Assembly: GCF_002017875.1 (NCBI RefSeq)
Contig: NZ_MUFV01000002.1
Location: forward strand, 186,001-250,000
Source of the DNA: Deinococcus sp. LM3
Lineage (GTDB): Bacteria > Deinococcota > Deinococci > Deinococcales > Deinococcaceae
Direction: 5' to 3'
Length of the DNA stretch: 64,000 bases
A model generated the notes under the pieces. It was not told where the DNA came from and did no database searches. It saw only the letters and a program-made list of their open reading frames with translations. This document shows, piece by piece, positions 41,701 to 49,618 of the stretch (positions are counted from its first letter, which is position 1; every line of letters starts with the position of its first letter). A program made the position numbers and the translations under genes.

Positions 41701-43715
41701 CGGGCGTTCCACCACGCCTGCCACAGGTCATTGAGCGGCATGGGTTGCCCGTCCCGGCCGGGCCGCAGGTACCAGGGGCTGACGTTGCCGAGCAGCACGG
41801 TCTCGCGGCCGTCCCAGCCGACGCCGGTCAGGGGCGTCTCGCGGTGCCCGGTGATCAGGGCGTCCAGGCTGCGCAGCAGGGCCGCGCCGCGCTGCAGGTC
41901 CGCCGGGTAGTCCCGCGTGCGCGCCTGCAGGGGCGCGGGGCGGGTCAGGCGGGCCGGGTCGAACAGGCCCAGCCCGTCGCGCAGGCTGACCTGCGAGCCG
42001 GGGTCCGTCAGGCGGGCGAGCAGGGTCTGCTCGGTGACGTTCTTCGGGCGGAAGTCGCCGGGCAGGGTGCCGCCCGTCTCGATCAGGAGTTGCAGGGCCG
42101 CCTGCCGCTGGTCGGTGTTCCCGCCGAGCAGGGTGTGGGCGCTGGCCTGCGCCTGGGCGGGGTCGCTGGCGAGCAGGCGGATCAGGCCGCGCCTCAGGTC
42201 GGCACTCTTGCGTTTCAGGAGGGTGTGCACGGCGCCGAGCTCGGCGGGATCGGGCGTGAAGTGCGCCATGACGGTCACGGCTTCCTGCGAGACGCTGCTG
42301 TTGCGGTCCTGAAGCAGGGTCAGCAGCAGGGCGCGGGTGGGGGCGTCCAGGAGCGCCTTCCCGGCCTGTTCGCCCAGGGCGCGCAGCACGGCCGTCTTGC
42401 CGTACACGCTCATGCCGTTCAGGTGCGGGGCGAGGACCGTGAAGGGCCGGTCGCCGCGCAGGGTGGGCAGGGCGTCCAGGGCGGACTCGCGGGCCGGAAT
42501 CTGCCCCAGCCACGGGAACAGGATCGGGTCGTGCCGCGCAGCGTCCGGCAGGCGCAGGGCGTAGGTCTCGAATGCCTCGAAGGTGAAGAGGTCGCTGCCC
42601 GCCCAGCGGTTCACGGCGCTGCCCGCCAGCGCGGCGAGGCGCAGGTCCGGGTCGCGCAGCAGGGTCCGGCGGTCGTCGTCCGTGAGGAGTTCGGCGGCCG
42701 TCAGGTACTGCGCGGCGGCCATGCGTCTGGCGGCGTCGGCGTCCCCCAGCAGCGGGCGGGCGAGGTCGGCGGCGTGCACGGCGTCGCGCATGGCGAGCGT
42801 GAACAGCGCGAGGTACGTGTCTACGCCCGCCCCGGTCGTCACGGCGTCGCGGGCGGCAGCCGGGTCGTCCAGGAAGGCGAGTGCCTGCGTGAGGTGGGCG
42901 CGCACCGTCCTGACGTCGGTCACGTCGTAGTTCAGGCCGAACCACACGCACGCGGCGCGCAGGGTCGCGGCGAAGCGCAGCAGGTCCTCTTTCAGGATCA
43001 GGCGCAGCAGGCGGGTGAAGGCGTCCGGGCTGGCCTCGTCCACCGTCTCGAGGATCACCTGCCGCAGGCCCTCCTGGCGCTGCGCGGCGAGCAGCAGGCC
43101 CTCGGCGAGTGTCCAGGCGTCCTCTCTGGTGCTGCTCAGCAGGGCGCCGGGCACGTGGCGGCCCATGCGCGCCACCGGGTGCTGCGTGCCCGCCGTGTCA
43201 CGCAGAATCTGGTAGACCTCCTCGTTGCCGTCGCTGATCGCCTGCCCGAGCAGCAGTCCCAGGCCGTGCGACTGCCAGGCGTTCAGCAGGCCCGCGTGCA
43301 CCGCGAACCATTCGATGGGTTGCGGGTACTCGCGGGTGGTGTGCCAGGTCTGCCACAGCCACGCCTGCGCGTGCGCGGCGGCCAGCCGGTGACCGGGGGC
43401 GCGGAAGGCGCGGCGGGCGTACCCCTGCGGGTACGGGTGGCGGGTGAGCAGGGCGTCCAGCGTGCGGGCCGCCACGTCCGGGAACTGCGGGAAGAACACG
43501 GCCGCGATGATGTGCCGGATCTCGGGCGTGCTGGTGTGCAGGAGGTCCGTGACGGCCTGCTGGTGGCGCTCGCGCACCTGCGGGTCGCTGCTTCCCCGGT
43601 GGAGTGCGCCGAGCGGCCCGGCCAGTTCCGTGGGCAGGGAGGCCAGCCGCGCCTCGAATGCCGCCTTCCAGGGCTGCTGACCGGCGCGCAGCAGGTCCTG
43701 CACGTCCCCGCTCAT
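38745..43715 (-). CDS. Giant DUF5724/DUF4132-type protein with HEAT-like repeats
   Basis: 1656 residues, cytoplasmic, no signal. The N-terminal ~700 residues are helical with repeat units of the HEAT kind (for example DAPTRALLLTLLQDRNSSVS, QEAVTVMAHFTPDPAELGAV) and fit the DUF5724 family. A Thr/Ser/Asp/Glu linker follows near 700-740 (DATSSDATSSDATTTDA). The C-terminal half fits DUF4132 (LGLLPLPRAKAAARALTDRY, the WQGDTLDTPGGPRV region, and DLDLVVSVAHVGGVDPEA near the end). These families have no established activity; relatives include MolR/YehI-like proteins. Start ATG 43715 overlaps the stop of the 134-aa gene as ATGA. An antisense frame of 1093 codons across it is a shadow. Confidence 0.85.
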   Translation of the reverse strand: MSGDVQDLLRAGQQPWKAAFEARLASLPTELAGPLGALHRGSSDPQVRERHQQAVTDLLHTSTPEIRHIIAAVFFPQFPDVAARTLDALLTRHPYPQGYARRAFRAPGHRLAAAHAQAWLWQTWHTTREYPQPIEWFAVHAGLLNAWQSHGLGLLLGQAISDGNEEVYQILRDTAGTQHPVARMGRHVPGALLSSTREDAWTLAEGLLLAAQRQEGLRQVILETVDEASPDAFTRLLRLILKEDLLRFAATLRAACVWFGLNYDVTDVRTVRAHLTQALAFLDDPAAARDAVTTGAGVDTYLALFTLAMRDAVHAADLARPLLGDADAARRMAAAQYLTAAELLTDDDRRTLLRDPDLRLAALAGSAVNRWAGSDLFTFEAFETYALRLPDAARHDPILFPWLGQIPARESALDALPTLRGDRPFTVLAPHLNGMSVYGKTAVLRALGEQAGKALLDAPTRALLLTLLQDRNSSVSQEAVTVMAHFTPDPAELGAVHTLLKRKSADLRRGLIRLLASDPAQAQASAHTLLGGNTDQRQAALQLLIETGGTLPGDFRPKNVTEQTLLARLTDPGSQVSLRDGLGLFDPARLTRPAPLQARTRDYPADLQRGAALLRSLDALITGHRETPLTGVGWDGRETVLLGNVSPWYLRPGRDGQPMPLNDLWQAWWNARPDAQDGDLTRLRWTLAHFVARNDTTESELQSELDGTDTASPEATSSDATSSDATTTDATELEAELLDLLGLNPEGLQDLLEDADEDELAEHRSTVNAAEVRQDLRRRTLHRTLGPLVALRLEHPDLARVIVDALHDQHATPTDTEMALDAWETALSYLPVDVQVHVDPQYTWRREDPRDLLDPLRPHGAWATWTAEQVQRLWNVILHLGQAFPKLPRQRPDTALLLRAYEHGWANRDDLLDQLIGVRPEEGGYYSGSDFRELGAYTRRTVRADLPTHPDWLSAVNAVRERVLEVELARGDLETPATRPALALQGAHGADLPLRLLAALGKNPLKRGYQGRNESRDVTFSHLIRVSFPLPGDTPAGFRAPAQALKLTDARLLDLAMFAPQWAPLVSGALGWRGLQDGVYWLHAHTRDSNWSVPQDVRDAWEAEITERTPLSAADLTEGAVDVEWFRRTHGALGAPRFAALLDAAKYASSSGGHKRAELYARAVLGELDGADLRVRIDEKRNQDAVRALGLLPLPRAKAAARALTDRYRVISDFRRGARQFGAQRQASERRAADIGLHNLARTAGYTDPQRLVWAMEARTAPDWTRTVSVDGVTLGIALTDAGEASLTVRRGEKALKTLPPALKKVPDVIALRESVTELNATRLRMRAALEDAMVRGDHLQPQELADLAAHPVIAPMLRSLVWILNEEHAGWWQGDTLDTPGGPRVIGRQALRLAHPHDLFTLGQWPVFQAQVMDRRITQPFRQVFREYYPPTPAEVDARRSTRFDGHQVQPGKAAALLKARGWVPVPEEGVRKTWHAEGLNVWIDTSLGYGTPNEVEGTPLNAAYFLRRGETEPLPLSQVPPRVFSETMRDLDLVVSVAHVGGVDPEATQSTTAMRSALLRETLRLLNLGNVRLENDHALIDGHHARYTVHLGSGTVHRQPGGYLCIIPVHNAHQGRVFLPFADPDPRTAEVVSRVLLLAEDRRIQDPTILEQLR

Positions 43716-44116
43716 CCGCCCGCCAGCGCGGTCAGGCGCACGATCAGCAGGGTACTGTCGGGGCGGATGGTAACGGGCGCGTCGAGGTCCGTGACCTGCT
43801 GCTCGTCGATGAACACGTAGTACAGGCCGTCCCGGAAGGCGGTCAGGGCGGTGCGGACCGCGTCGGGCGTGTGCACGTCGCCGCCGCGTTCCTGCGGGGC
43901 GACCGTGACGCGGCCCGCAGCGGCGGCGTCCTGCAGTTCGCGTTCGGTGAGGACGCGCAGCACGCCCACGCTGTCCTGACGTTCCCGGTACGCCGCGACC
44001 TCGTGCTCGACGAGGTGGGTGAGGAGGCCCGCCAGGGTGTGGGGGCCGTCCGGGAGGTCGATGGGGCGACGTTCAAAGGGAGTGCGGCGGCCGATCAGTT
44101 TCGTTTCGACGATCAT
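43712..44116 (-). CDS. Conserved small protein encoded with the DUF5724/DUF4132 gene
   Basis: 134 residues; I do not recognise a family. It is soluble and acidic-to-neutral, with an N-terminal strand-rich part (IVETKLIGRRTPFERRPIDL), a helix (LAGLLTHLVEHEVAAYRER), and a C-terminal beta part (GLYYVFIDEQQVTDLD, IRPDSTLLIVRLTAL). It starts at ATG 44116 after GAGGTTCCCC and is coupled by ATGA to the giant gene, so the two products probably act together, perhaps as a complex. Confidence 0.8.
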   Translation of the reverse strand: MIVETKLIGRRTPFERRPIDLPDGPHTLAGLLTHLVEHEVAAYRERQDSVGVLRVLTERELQDAAAAGRVTVAPQERGGDVHTPDAVRTALTAFRDGLYYVFIDEQQVTDLDAPVTIRPDSTLLIVRLTALAGG

Positions 44117-44158
44117 GGGGAACCTCAGGTGGGGGAAGGGTGGAATGGAACGCTGTTC

Positions 44159-44200
44159 ACGTTTCAGCCTAACCGAAACGTCACGCTATGTAAATAGCGT
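44159..44200 (-). promoter_or_regulatory. Promoter with two adjacent palindromes upstream of the DUF5724/DUF4132 operon
   Basis: On the - strand TTTACA (44194-44189), 17-nt spacer, TAGGCT (44171-44166). Palindrome 1 is ACGCTAT-gtaa-ATAGCGT (44183-44200, perfect), over the -35; palindrome 2 is ACGTTTC-n9-GAAACGT (44159-44181, perfect), centred on the -10. They suggest tight control by one or two regulators. Confidence 0.65.
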
Positions 44201-44376
44201 AATATGAAGGCCGATTCGGTGCCCGGCCCATGCCGATTTCCACTACCGGAACCCACCCACACGCGGCTGTGACGCGCCCCACGCAGCCTCTCCCCTACCA
44301 GAAGGCCACCCACCGCGCCACCACCGCCCCCCAAACCTGACTGGCCCCGGACCCATCCGCCCCGTGACAGCCGTGT

Positions 44377-45471
44377 ATGGCAGCAAACGGCATCATGAAC
44401 ACCATGGAGGGAACGGCAGACGACACCCGGCGCATCTACTACCTGTGGGCCTGCGCTGCCGGACTGCTGACCACCACCGTCCTGACGGTGCAGGCCGCCA
44501 CCAGCCGCGACCCGGAACGCCTGTACTTCCTGGTCACGCAGCCGCTCATCGCGCTGTTCTGTGCCGGGGCACTCCTCACGGTCTTCCTGCGCGCCGGGCA
44601 CCTCGTCCGGCTCGAACGCCTCGCCCTGATCGTCGTCACCTTCGCCACCACGAGCCGCCTGCCTTTCGACCTGATCCTGCTCGGACGGCCCGCCCCCGGC
44701 GCGGAAGCGCAGATGATCATCGGCCTGCTGATGTCCGCCGTGCTCGGCTTCCTCACCATGGGCCTGCGCAGCGCCACCACCTTCGTCATGGTCCTGTACG
44801 CCCTGCACGCCACTCTGATCGTCCAGCACGAACTGCGCAGCGGCGGCCCCTGGATGACCACACTCGGCACGCAACTCGCCCTGGGCACCCTCCTGACGCT
44901 GCTCGCCGCGCTGTTCCATTTCCGCATCGGGTACGTGCAGGCCAGCCACGACCGCGACGCCCTGCACACCCTGGCCGTCACCGACCCACTGACCGGCCTG
45001 CTCAACCGCCGGGGCGGGGAACGCGCCCTGAACGCCCTGACCGCCGAACAGCGCCCCTACCTGCTGGCCGTCGCCGACGTGGACGACTTCAAACGCCTGA
45101 ACGACGGGCACGGACACGCCGCCGGCGACCACGTCCTGCGCCTCCTCGCCGGCGGCCTCCAGCGGGCCGACACCGCGGTACGCTGGGGCGGCGAGGAATT
45201 CCTGATCATCACTGAACAGACCGGCCCCGCCGCCGAGACTGAACTGCGGGACCTGATCCGCCACACCCACGAACGCCTGCGCACCCAGGGCGGCCCCGCC
45301 CTGACCCGCCCCGTCACCCTCAGCGTCGGCGCGGTCCACGTCGCGCCCGGACAGCCCTGGCAGGACGCCCTCGCCCGCGCCGACCGCGCCCTGTACGCCG
45401 CCAAGGCTGCCGGCAAGAACCGGATTCACCTGGACAGCCACCCGGCCCCCAGCCCGGCGCCGCTCACGTGA
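44377..45471 (+). CDS. Membrane-bound diguanylate cyclase (GGDEF)
   Basis: Up to 364 residues: six predicted membrane helices (YYLWACAAGLLTTTVLTV onward), then a GGDEF domain with TDPLTGLLNRRGGERALN, DVDDFKRLNDGHGHAAGDH and WGGEEFLII. The topology and linker resemble the cyclase at 35450-36433, so they are likely paralogues. Starts at 44377, 44395 and 44404 are all possible; none has a Shine-Dalgarno, and CATCAT 7 nt before ATG 44404 would suit a leaderless transcript. Confidence 0.92.
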   Translation: MAANGIMNTMEGTADDTRRIYYLWACAAGLLTTTVLTVQAATSRDPERLYFLVTQPLIALFCAGALLTVFLRAGHLVRLERLALIVVTFATTSRLPFDLILLGRPAPGAEAQMIIGLLMSAVLGFLTMGLRSATTFVMVLYALHATLIVQHELRSGGPWMTTLGTQLALGTLLTLLAALFHFRIGYVQASHDRDALHTLAVTDPLTGLLNRRGGERALNALTAEQRPYLLAVADVDDFKRLNDGHGHAAGDHVLRLLAGGLQRADTAVRWGGEEFLIITEQTGPAAETELRDLIRHTHERLRTQGGPALTRPVTLSVGAVHVAPGQPWQDALARADRALYAAKAAGKNRIHLDSHPAPSPAPLT

Positions 45472-45506
45472 CGTTCACCTGAACAACCCCCCGCACACTG
45501 CCATGC

Positions 45507-47078
45507 ATGCGCCCCCTCCTGCCGGCCGCCCTGATCCTCAGCGCGCTCCTGACCGCCTGCCCGCAATCCACGGCGCCCGGCGCGAACCTGCCGCTCGTCA
45601 CCACCCTCGACCTCAGGGCCTTCGACGCGCAGCAGGGCACCCTCAAACTCCGCCCCGGCCGCAGCGGCGTCCTGTCCCTGGACGCCGAGCCCGAGTACGT
45701 GGCCGTCAGCGCGGACAGCCGCCGCGCGTACGTCACCCTGCAGGAAAGCAACGCCGTCGCCACCATCGACCTGAACACCGCCACCGTCACGGCCGTGCGC
45801 AGCCTCGGCCTGAAAGACCACCGCGCCGCCGGCAACACCCTGGACGCCAGTGACCGCGACGGCCGCATCAACCTGCAGTCCTGGCCGGTCCTGGGAGCGT
45901 TCATGCCCGACGCCGCCGCCACCTTCACCGCGCAGGGCCGCACGTACCTCATCACCGCCAACGAGGGTGACAGCCGCGACTACGGCGCCGCGTACCAGGA
46001 CGAGGCGCGCGTGAAAACCCTCAAACTCGACCCCACCGCCTTCCCGGACGCCGCGGCCCTCCAGGCGGACAGCGCCCTCGGCCGCCTGACCGTCAGCACC
46101 GCCGACGCCGACACCGACAGAGACGGGGACGCCGACCGGCTCGTCGCGTTCGGCGCGCGCAGCGTCAGCATCTGGGACGCCGACCTGAACCTCGTTGCCG
46201 ACACTGGCGACCTCATCGAACGCCAGATGGCCACCCTGCGCCCCACCACCTTCAACAGCGAGGGCACCACCAGCACCTTCGACACCCGCAGCGACAACAA
46301 AGGCCCGGAACCCGAGGGTGTCACCACCGGCGTCGTCGCCGGCCGCACCTTCGCCTTCGTCGGCCTCGAACGCATGGGCGGCGTCATGGTCCTCGACGTG
46401 ACCACACCGGCAACCCCCACCTTCGTCGACTACGCGCACCTGAACACGCCCGCCGCCCGTCCTGACAGCGGTGACGCCGGCGACCTCGCCCCCGAAGGCG
46501 TGCTGTTCATCCCCGCCGCCGACAGCCCCGCCGGCAAACCCCTCGTCGTCGTCAGCCACGAGGTCAGCGGCAGCGTCACCCTGTACGCCGTCGAGGACAG
46601 CGGCCGCCTCACCCTCACCGGCCGCTACCAGGCGACCCCGTTCGCGTACGACAAGGGCGTCGCCGAGATCAGCGCCTACGACCCCGCCAGCCGACGCCTG
46701 TTCGTCGTGAACGGCCAGACCGGCGGCCTCGACATCCTCGACCTCTCCCAGCCCACCCAGCCCACCCTGAGCGGCCGCGTGGACCTGAGCACCCACGGAC
46801 GCGCCGCGAACTCCGTCACCGCGCGCGGCGGCGTGATCGCCGTGGCCGTCGAGGCGACCGTCAAGACCGACCCCGGCCGGGTCGTGTTCCTGAACGCCGA
46901 CGGCACCCTGCGCGCCCCCCCCGTGACTGTCGGAGCGCTCCCGGACATGCTGACCTTCACGCCCGACGGGCAGTTCGTCGTGGTCGCCAACGAAGGCGAA
47001 CCCAGCGCCGACTACAGCACCGACCCGGCCGGCAGCGTCAGCATCATCTCGGTCAGCAAGGCGCTCGCCGCGAAGTAA
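45507..47078 (+). CDS. Choice-of-anchor I-type beta-propeller lipoprotein, apparently circularly permuted
   Basis: 523 residues. Lipobox LLTAC (Cys18), so it is exported and lipid-anchored. The propeller motifs are unmistakable: EPEYVAVSADSRRAYVTLQE, LDASDRDGRINLQSWPVLGA, LITANEGDSRDYG, FGARSVSIWDADLNLVADTG, RSDNKGPEPEGVTTG, FAFVGLERMGGVMVLDV. In the family these come after AEISAYDPASRRLFVVN and LPDMLTFTPDGQFVVVANEG; here those two blocks come last (residues ~368-523). The usual C-terminal strand (VSGSVTLYAV) is joined directly to the usual N-terminal one (LTLTGRYQ). Start ATG 45507, with CACACT 7 nt upstream. Function of the family is not established; often labelled alkaline phosphatase-like without proof. 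Confidence 0.88.
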   Translation: MRPLLPAALILSALLTACPQSTAPGANLPLVTTLDLRAFDAQQGTLKLRPGRSGVLSLDAEPEYVAVSADSRRAYVTLQESNAVATIDLNTATVTAVRSLGLKDHRAAGNTLDASDRDGRINLQSWPVLGAFMPDAAATFTAQGRTYLITANEGDSRDYGAAYQDEARVKTLKLDPTAFPDAAALQADSALGRLTVSTADADTDRDGDADRLVAFGARSVSIWDADLNLVADTGDLIERQMATLRPTTFNSEGTTSTFDTRSDNKGPEPEGVTTGVVAGRTFAFVGLERMGGVMVLDVTTPATPTFVDYAHLNTPAARPDSGDAGDLAPEGVLFIPAADSPAGKPLVVVSHEVSGSVTLYAVEDSGRLTLTGRYQATPFAYDKGVAEISAYDPASRRLFVVNGQTGGLDILDLSQPTQPTLSGRVDLSTHGRAANSVTARGGVIAVAVEATVKTDPGRVVFLNADGTLRAPPVTVGALPDMLTFTPDGQFVVVANEGEPSADYSTDPAGSVSIISVSKALAAK

Positions 47079-47087
47079 CACGCACTC

Positions 47088-47248
47088 CTGATACGGACTC
47101 CGTCCGTTTCGTTGACAAGCCGCCCATGCACCGGGTTGCCAACTCCACTCCCGAAGTCCGTTCTGCTCTTCGTCTGCAGATCAGCTCTACGCGTCGCGTC
47201 CGCTCGAACCCAGCGGCTTTGCCAGCCGTTCAACCGCAGTCCGACTGA
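47088..47248 (-). repeat. Diverged copy R6 of the repeat
   Basis: Begins CTGATACGGACTCCG then TCCGTTTCGTTGAC, and ends GCAGTCCGACTGA; the inner GGCTTTGCCAGCCGTTCAA matches the hairpin of R3. About 161 bp, same orientation as R3, with many substitutions and an internal expansion. Confidence 0.75.
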
Positions 47249-47273
47249 ATTCGCGTGACCGTGCGAAACCAAA

Positions 47274-47299
47274 GAACCGGACGCCCTCGCGTCCGGTTC
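47274..47299 (-). terminator. Terminator of the membrane protein gene
   Basis: GAACCGGACGC (47274-47284) and GCGTCCGGTTC (47289-47299) pair perfectly with a 4-nt loop; on the - strand TTTGGTTTCG follows. It lies 17 nt past the stop. Confidence 0.8.
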
Positions 47300-47315
47300 C
47301 GCTCAGAAGCTGAGT

Positions 47316-48248
47316 TCAGCGGCGAGCAGCGGGACTGACGGTGCGGCTGGTGGCGGCGCTGCGGGCACCGAACACGCTGGCGGCGATGGTCAGGCCGGCG
47401 GCGAGCAGCCAGGCCCAGCCGGTCGTGCTGGCTGCCGTGCGGGCGGTACGTTCCGTCGCTTCGGCCACCTGCTGCGCCTGCTTCTCCAGGCGGTCCACTT
47501 CGGTCGTGACGACGGTGCGGACTTCCTCGGCCTGCGCGGTACTCAGTCCCTGCCGCTCCAGACGCGTGACGAACTGCTCGCCGGTCAGGGCGTTGCGGAT
47601 CGCCGTCACGCGCGCCCCGGCGAAGTCGGTGACGTTGCTCAGGTCCTGCTGGCCCAGGTCGTACTGCGCGCGGCGGAAGATGCCGCTCACGACGTTGCTG
47701 GTGGCCTGCACCTGCTGCTCGTTCAGCTCCTCGCTGTTCCCGGCGATCAGGTCCACGATGTCGTCCTCGCTGATACCACTCACGAAGTCCTGCACGCCGC
47801 CGTTCTGCGCGGTGGCCGTTCCGGCGGCAGCCGTGGCGGCCGTACCGGCGCCCAGAACGTTCCCGGCGGCGGTGGTGGCCGTGCCGAGCACGCGGCTGGC
47901 GCTGTTGAAGGCGAAGATGGTGCTCAGCAGGATGATCATGCCGGCCGTGACCAGCCCGGTCAGGGTGGCGTCGTCATGCGTCATGGCGGCGATGCCGTCA
48001 TCGTTGCGGGTGGCGGGGGCGGCGGCGCGCACGGCCGTCAGGCCGGCGACGTACGCGCCGACCAGCGCGGCGATGCCGGACCAGATGGCGGCGGCGATGC
48101 CCACGCCGGAGAGGGTCAGGCCGGTCAGGGCCGTGATGACGGTGCCCAGCGCGATGATGGTGAAGGTCGTGACGAGGCCCATCACCATGCCGGCGAAGAC
48201 ACCGCGCCAGGAGAGGCGGTGGGAGAGACGGTCTGCGTTCAATGTCAT
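47316..48248 (-). CDS. Membrane protein of unknown function (two-helix pairs, coiled middle)
   Basis: 310 residues from ATG 48248. Helices: GVFAGMVMGLVTTFTIIALG, GIAAAIWSGIAALVGAYVAG, LVTAGMIILLSTIFAF and C-terminal AWLLAAGLTIAASVFGA. Between them is a ~150-residue soluble, helical, Gln/Glu-rich stretch (ELNEQQVQATSNVVSGIFRR, VTTEVDRLEKQAQQVAEATE) that could form a coiled coil. Similar proteins are sometimes labelled PhnA-like; I cannot assign a function. TACCAT 7 nt before the ATG fits a leaderless transcript. Confidence 0.75.
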   Translation of the reverse strand: MTLNADRLSHRLSWRGVFAGMVMGLVTTFTIIALGTVITALTGLTLSGVGIAAAIWSGIAALVGAYVAGLTAVRAAAPATRNDDGIAAMTHDDATLTGLVTAGMIILLSTIFAFNSASRVLGTATTAAGNVLGAGTAATAAAGTATAQNGGVQDFVSGISEDDIVDLIAGNSEELNEQQVQATSNVVSGIFRRAQYDLGQQDLSNVTDFAGARVTAIRNALTGEQFVTRLERQGLSTAQAEEVRTVVTTEVDRLEKQAQQVAEATERTARTAASTTGWAWLLAAGLTIAASVFGARSAATSRTVSPAARR

Positions 48249-48365
48249 GAGCGGCATGGTAGGAGAAGGTGAGAACCACAAGGCCGTTCCACAAGACTGG
48301 TGGAAGGCGCGATGAAGCGTCTGCCAAGAAGCCGACTCCGGCGAGGATCCCCTCAGGCCCGCCTA

Positions 48366-48510
48366 AACGGTTGTTGCAGACCAATCAGTCCGAGCGGATG
48401 CGACGCGCAGAGCTGCCCGGCAGAGCGGAAGCGAAACCTCCCTCCGGACCTGGAGTCGGCTACCAGGGCGTGGGCAGGTGGAAGGCGAAACAGACGGCAG
48501 TCCGTATCGG
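48366..48510 (+). repeat. Diverged copy R7 of the repeat
   Basis: GGTTGTTGCAG, CAGTCCGAGCGGATGCGA, GGCGAAACAGACGG and the end GCAGTCCGTATCGG align with R4 in the same orientation. The left terminal end is missing or fully diverged. Confidence 0.7.
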
Positions 48511-48558
48511 TCGCTCTGGGATGTGCTCCTGCACCCTGGATAGAACTGGCAACTGGTG

Positions 48559-48720
48559 TCATTTTCCAAGCTGCACCGGTCCCACGCTCGGATCGCCCAG
48601 CTGGACCGGTCCCACGCTCGGGTCGCCGGTCGGGAGGGTGTGAGCGGCGGCCAGTCCGGTCAGGGCGGCGGCGGTGAACACGGTGCGGAGCAGGGTGCGC
48701 AGGATGCGGGTGAGGGTCAT
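48559..48720 (-). CDS. Small secreted peptide with a tandem decapeptide repeat
   Basis: 53 residues: a convincing signal peptide (ILRTLLRTVFTAAALTGLAAA) followed by HTLPT and two exact copies of GDPSVGPVQL, then GK. At DNA level two ~30-bp units differ by one base. No known family. It may be a genuine small protein or the stump of a longer secreted protein. The sequence beyond the stop leads into repeat copy R7. Confidence 0.5.
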   Translation of the reverse strand: MTLTRILRTLLRTVFTAAALTGLAAAHTLPTGDPSVGPVQLGDPSVGPVQLGK

Positions 48721-48872
48721 GGCGGCAGTCTGCGCTGATGGGAGGGACATGGGAGGGACACGCGCCACCCGCCCCGTGTCTCTGGCGGTGTCCCCACCGT
48801 GTCTCCGGTTGCCGCGGACACTGCCGGTCAGGGAGCGGACGTTCCGTGCGTCTGCCCCGGCAGGAGACCCGG

Positions 48873-49592
48873 ATGACGCCCGACCTTCCCATCATGCCGC
48901 TGCTCACCGGCCCTCCGTGGCCCGCCCTGCCGCGCACCCAGGTTCGGAACCGCCGACCGGCCCTGGTGTGGACGGTCCGGGCGGGGACCATCCTGACGCT
49001 GCTGGACCTGGGCGGCGCCCCGGCGCCTGCCACCGCCGGGGCGACCTGCCCGCGACCGCCGCAGGGCTTCCTGACCGGGCGCGGCGGGCTGACCGGGTCC
49101 GGCTGGCCGGGCGTGTTCCGGCACGAACCGCCGGCCGGGTCCGGCCTGGCCGTGCGGAACGCGTTCTGGTCGGACGTGACGGCGGCGGCGCAGGCGGGGC
49201 TGCCGGTGGTCGTGGTCGCGCGCACCCTCGCCCCGGCGGACGCTCCCGCGCAGCGGACGCTGGTGGTGCGCGGCGGCCGGGTACTGGCGCGCGCCAGCCG
49301 GGCGGAACTGCAGGCGAGGTTGAATGCGCAGCGCGTCACGGCGCGCAGCGACACGCTGCGGTGCGCGCAGGTGCTGGCCGTTCCGGGTGTGCGGTCCGTC
49401 CGCCGCCTCGGCCATGAGCTGCACGTGACGGCCGACGCGCACGCGGGCGTTGCGGCGGCCCTGCGCACCCTGGATCCGCATGCACAGGTCTGCACGCGCT
49501 CCCTGACGCTGCGGGACGTCTTTCAGGGCCTCCACCCGCAGGCGGCCGGACCGGTTCCTTGCTGTCAAGCGGCCCGCCCGGAATCCGGTTGA
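48873..49592 (+). pseudogene. Eroded ABC-transporter ATPase (catalytic motifs lost)
   Basis: 239-residue open frame after AGGAGA. Its ends still align with ABC-2 exporter ATPases: TVRAGTILTLLDLGGAPAP lies where the Walker A segment belongs but lacks GxxGxGKS/T; FRHEPPAGSGLAVRNAFW corresponds to the Walker B/D-loop segment DEPTSGLDP; VVVVARTLAPADA replaces the H-loop; RTLVVRGGRVLARASRAELQ and the C-terminal SLTLRDVFQGL match the usual C-terminal domain. About 90 residues including the signature are missing. It cannot bind ATP normally. The frame is intact, so it may be a repurposed scaffold and not merely debris. Confidence 0.55.
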
Positions 49593-49618
49593 AGCCTTAA
49601 AGGCAGTACCGTGGGCCC

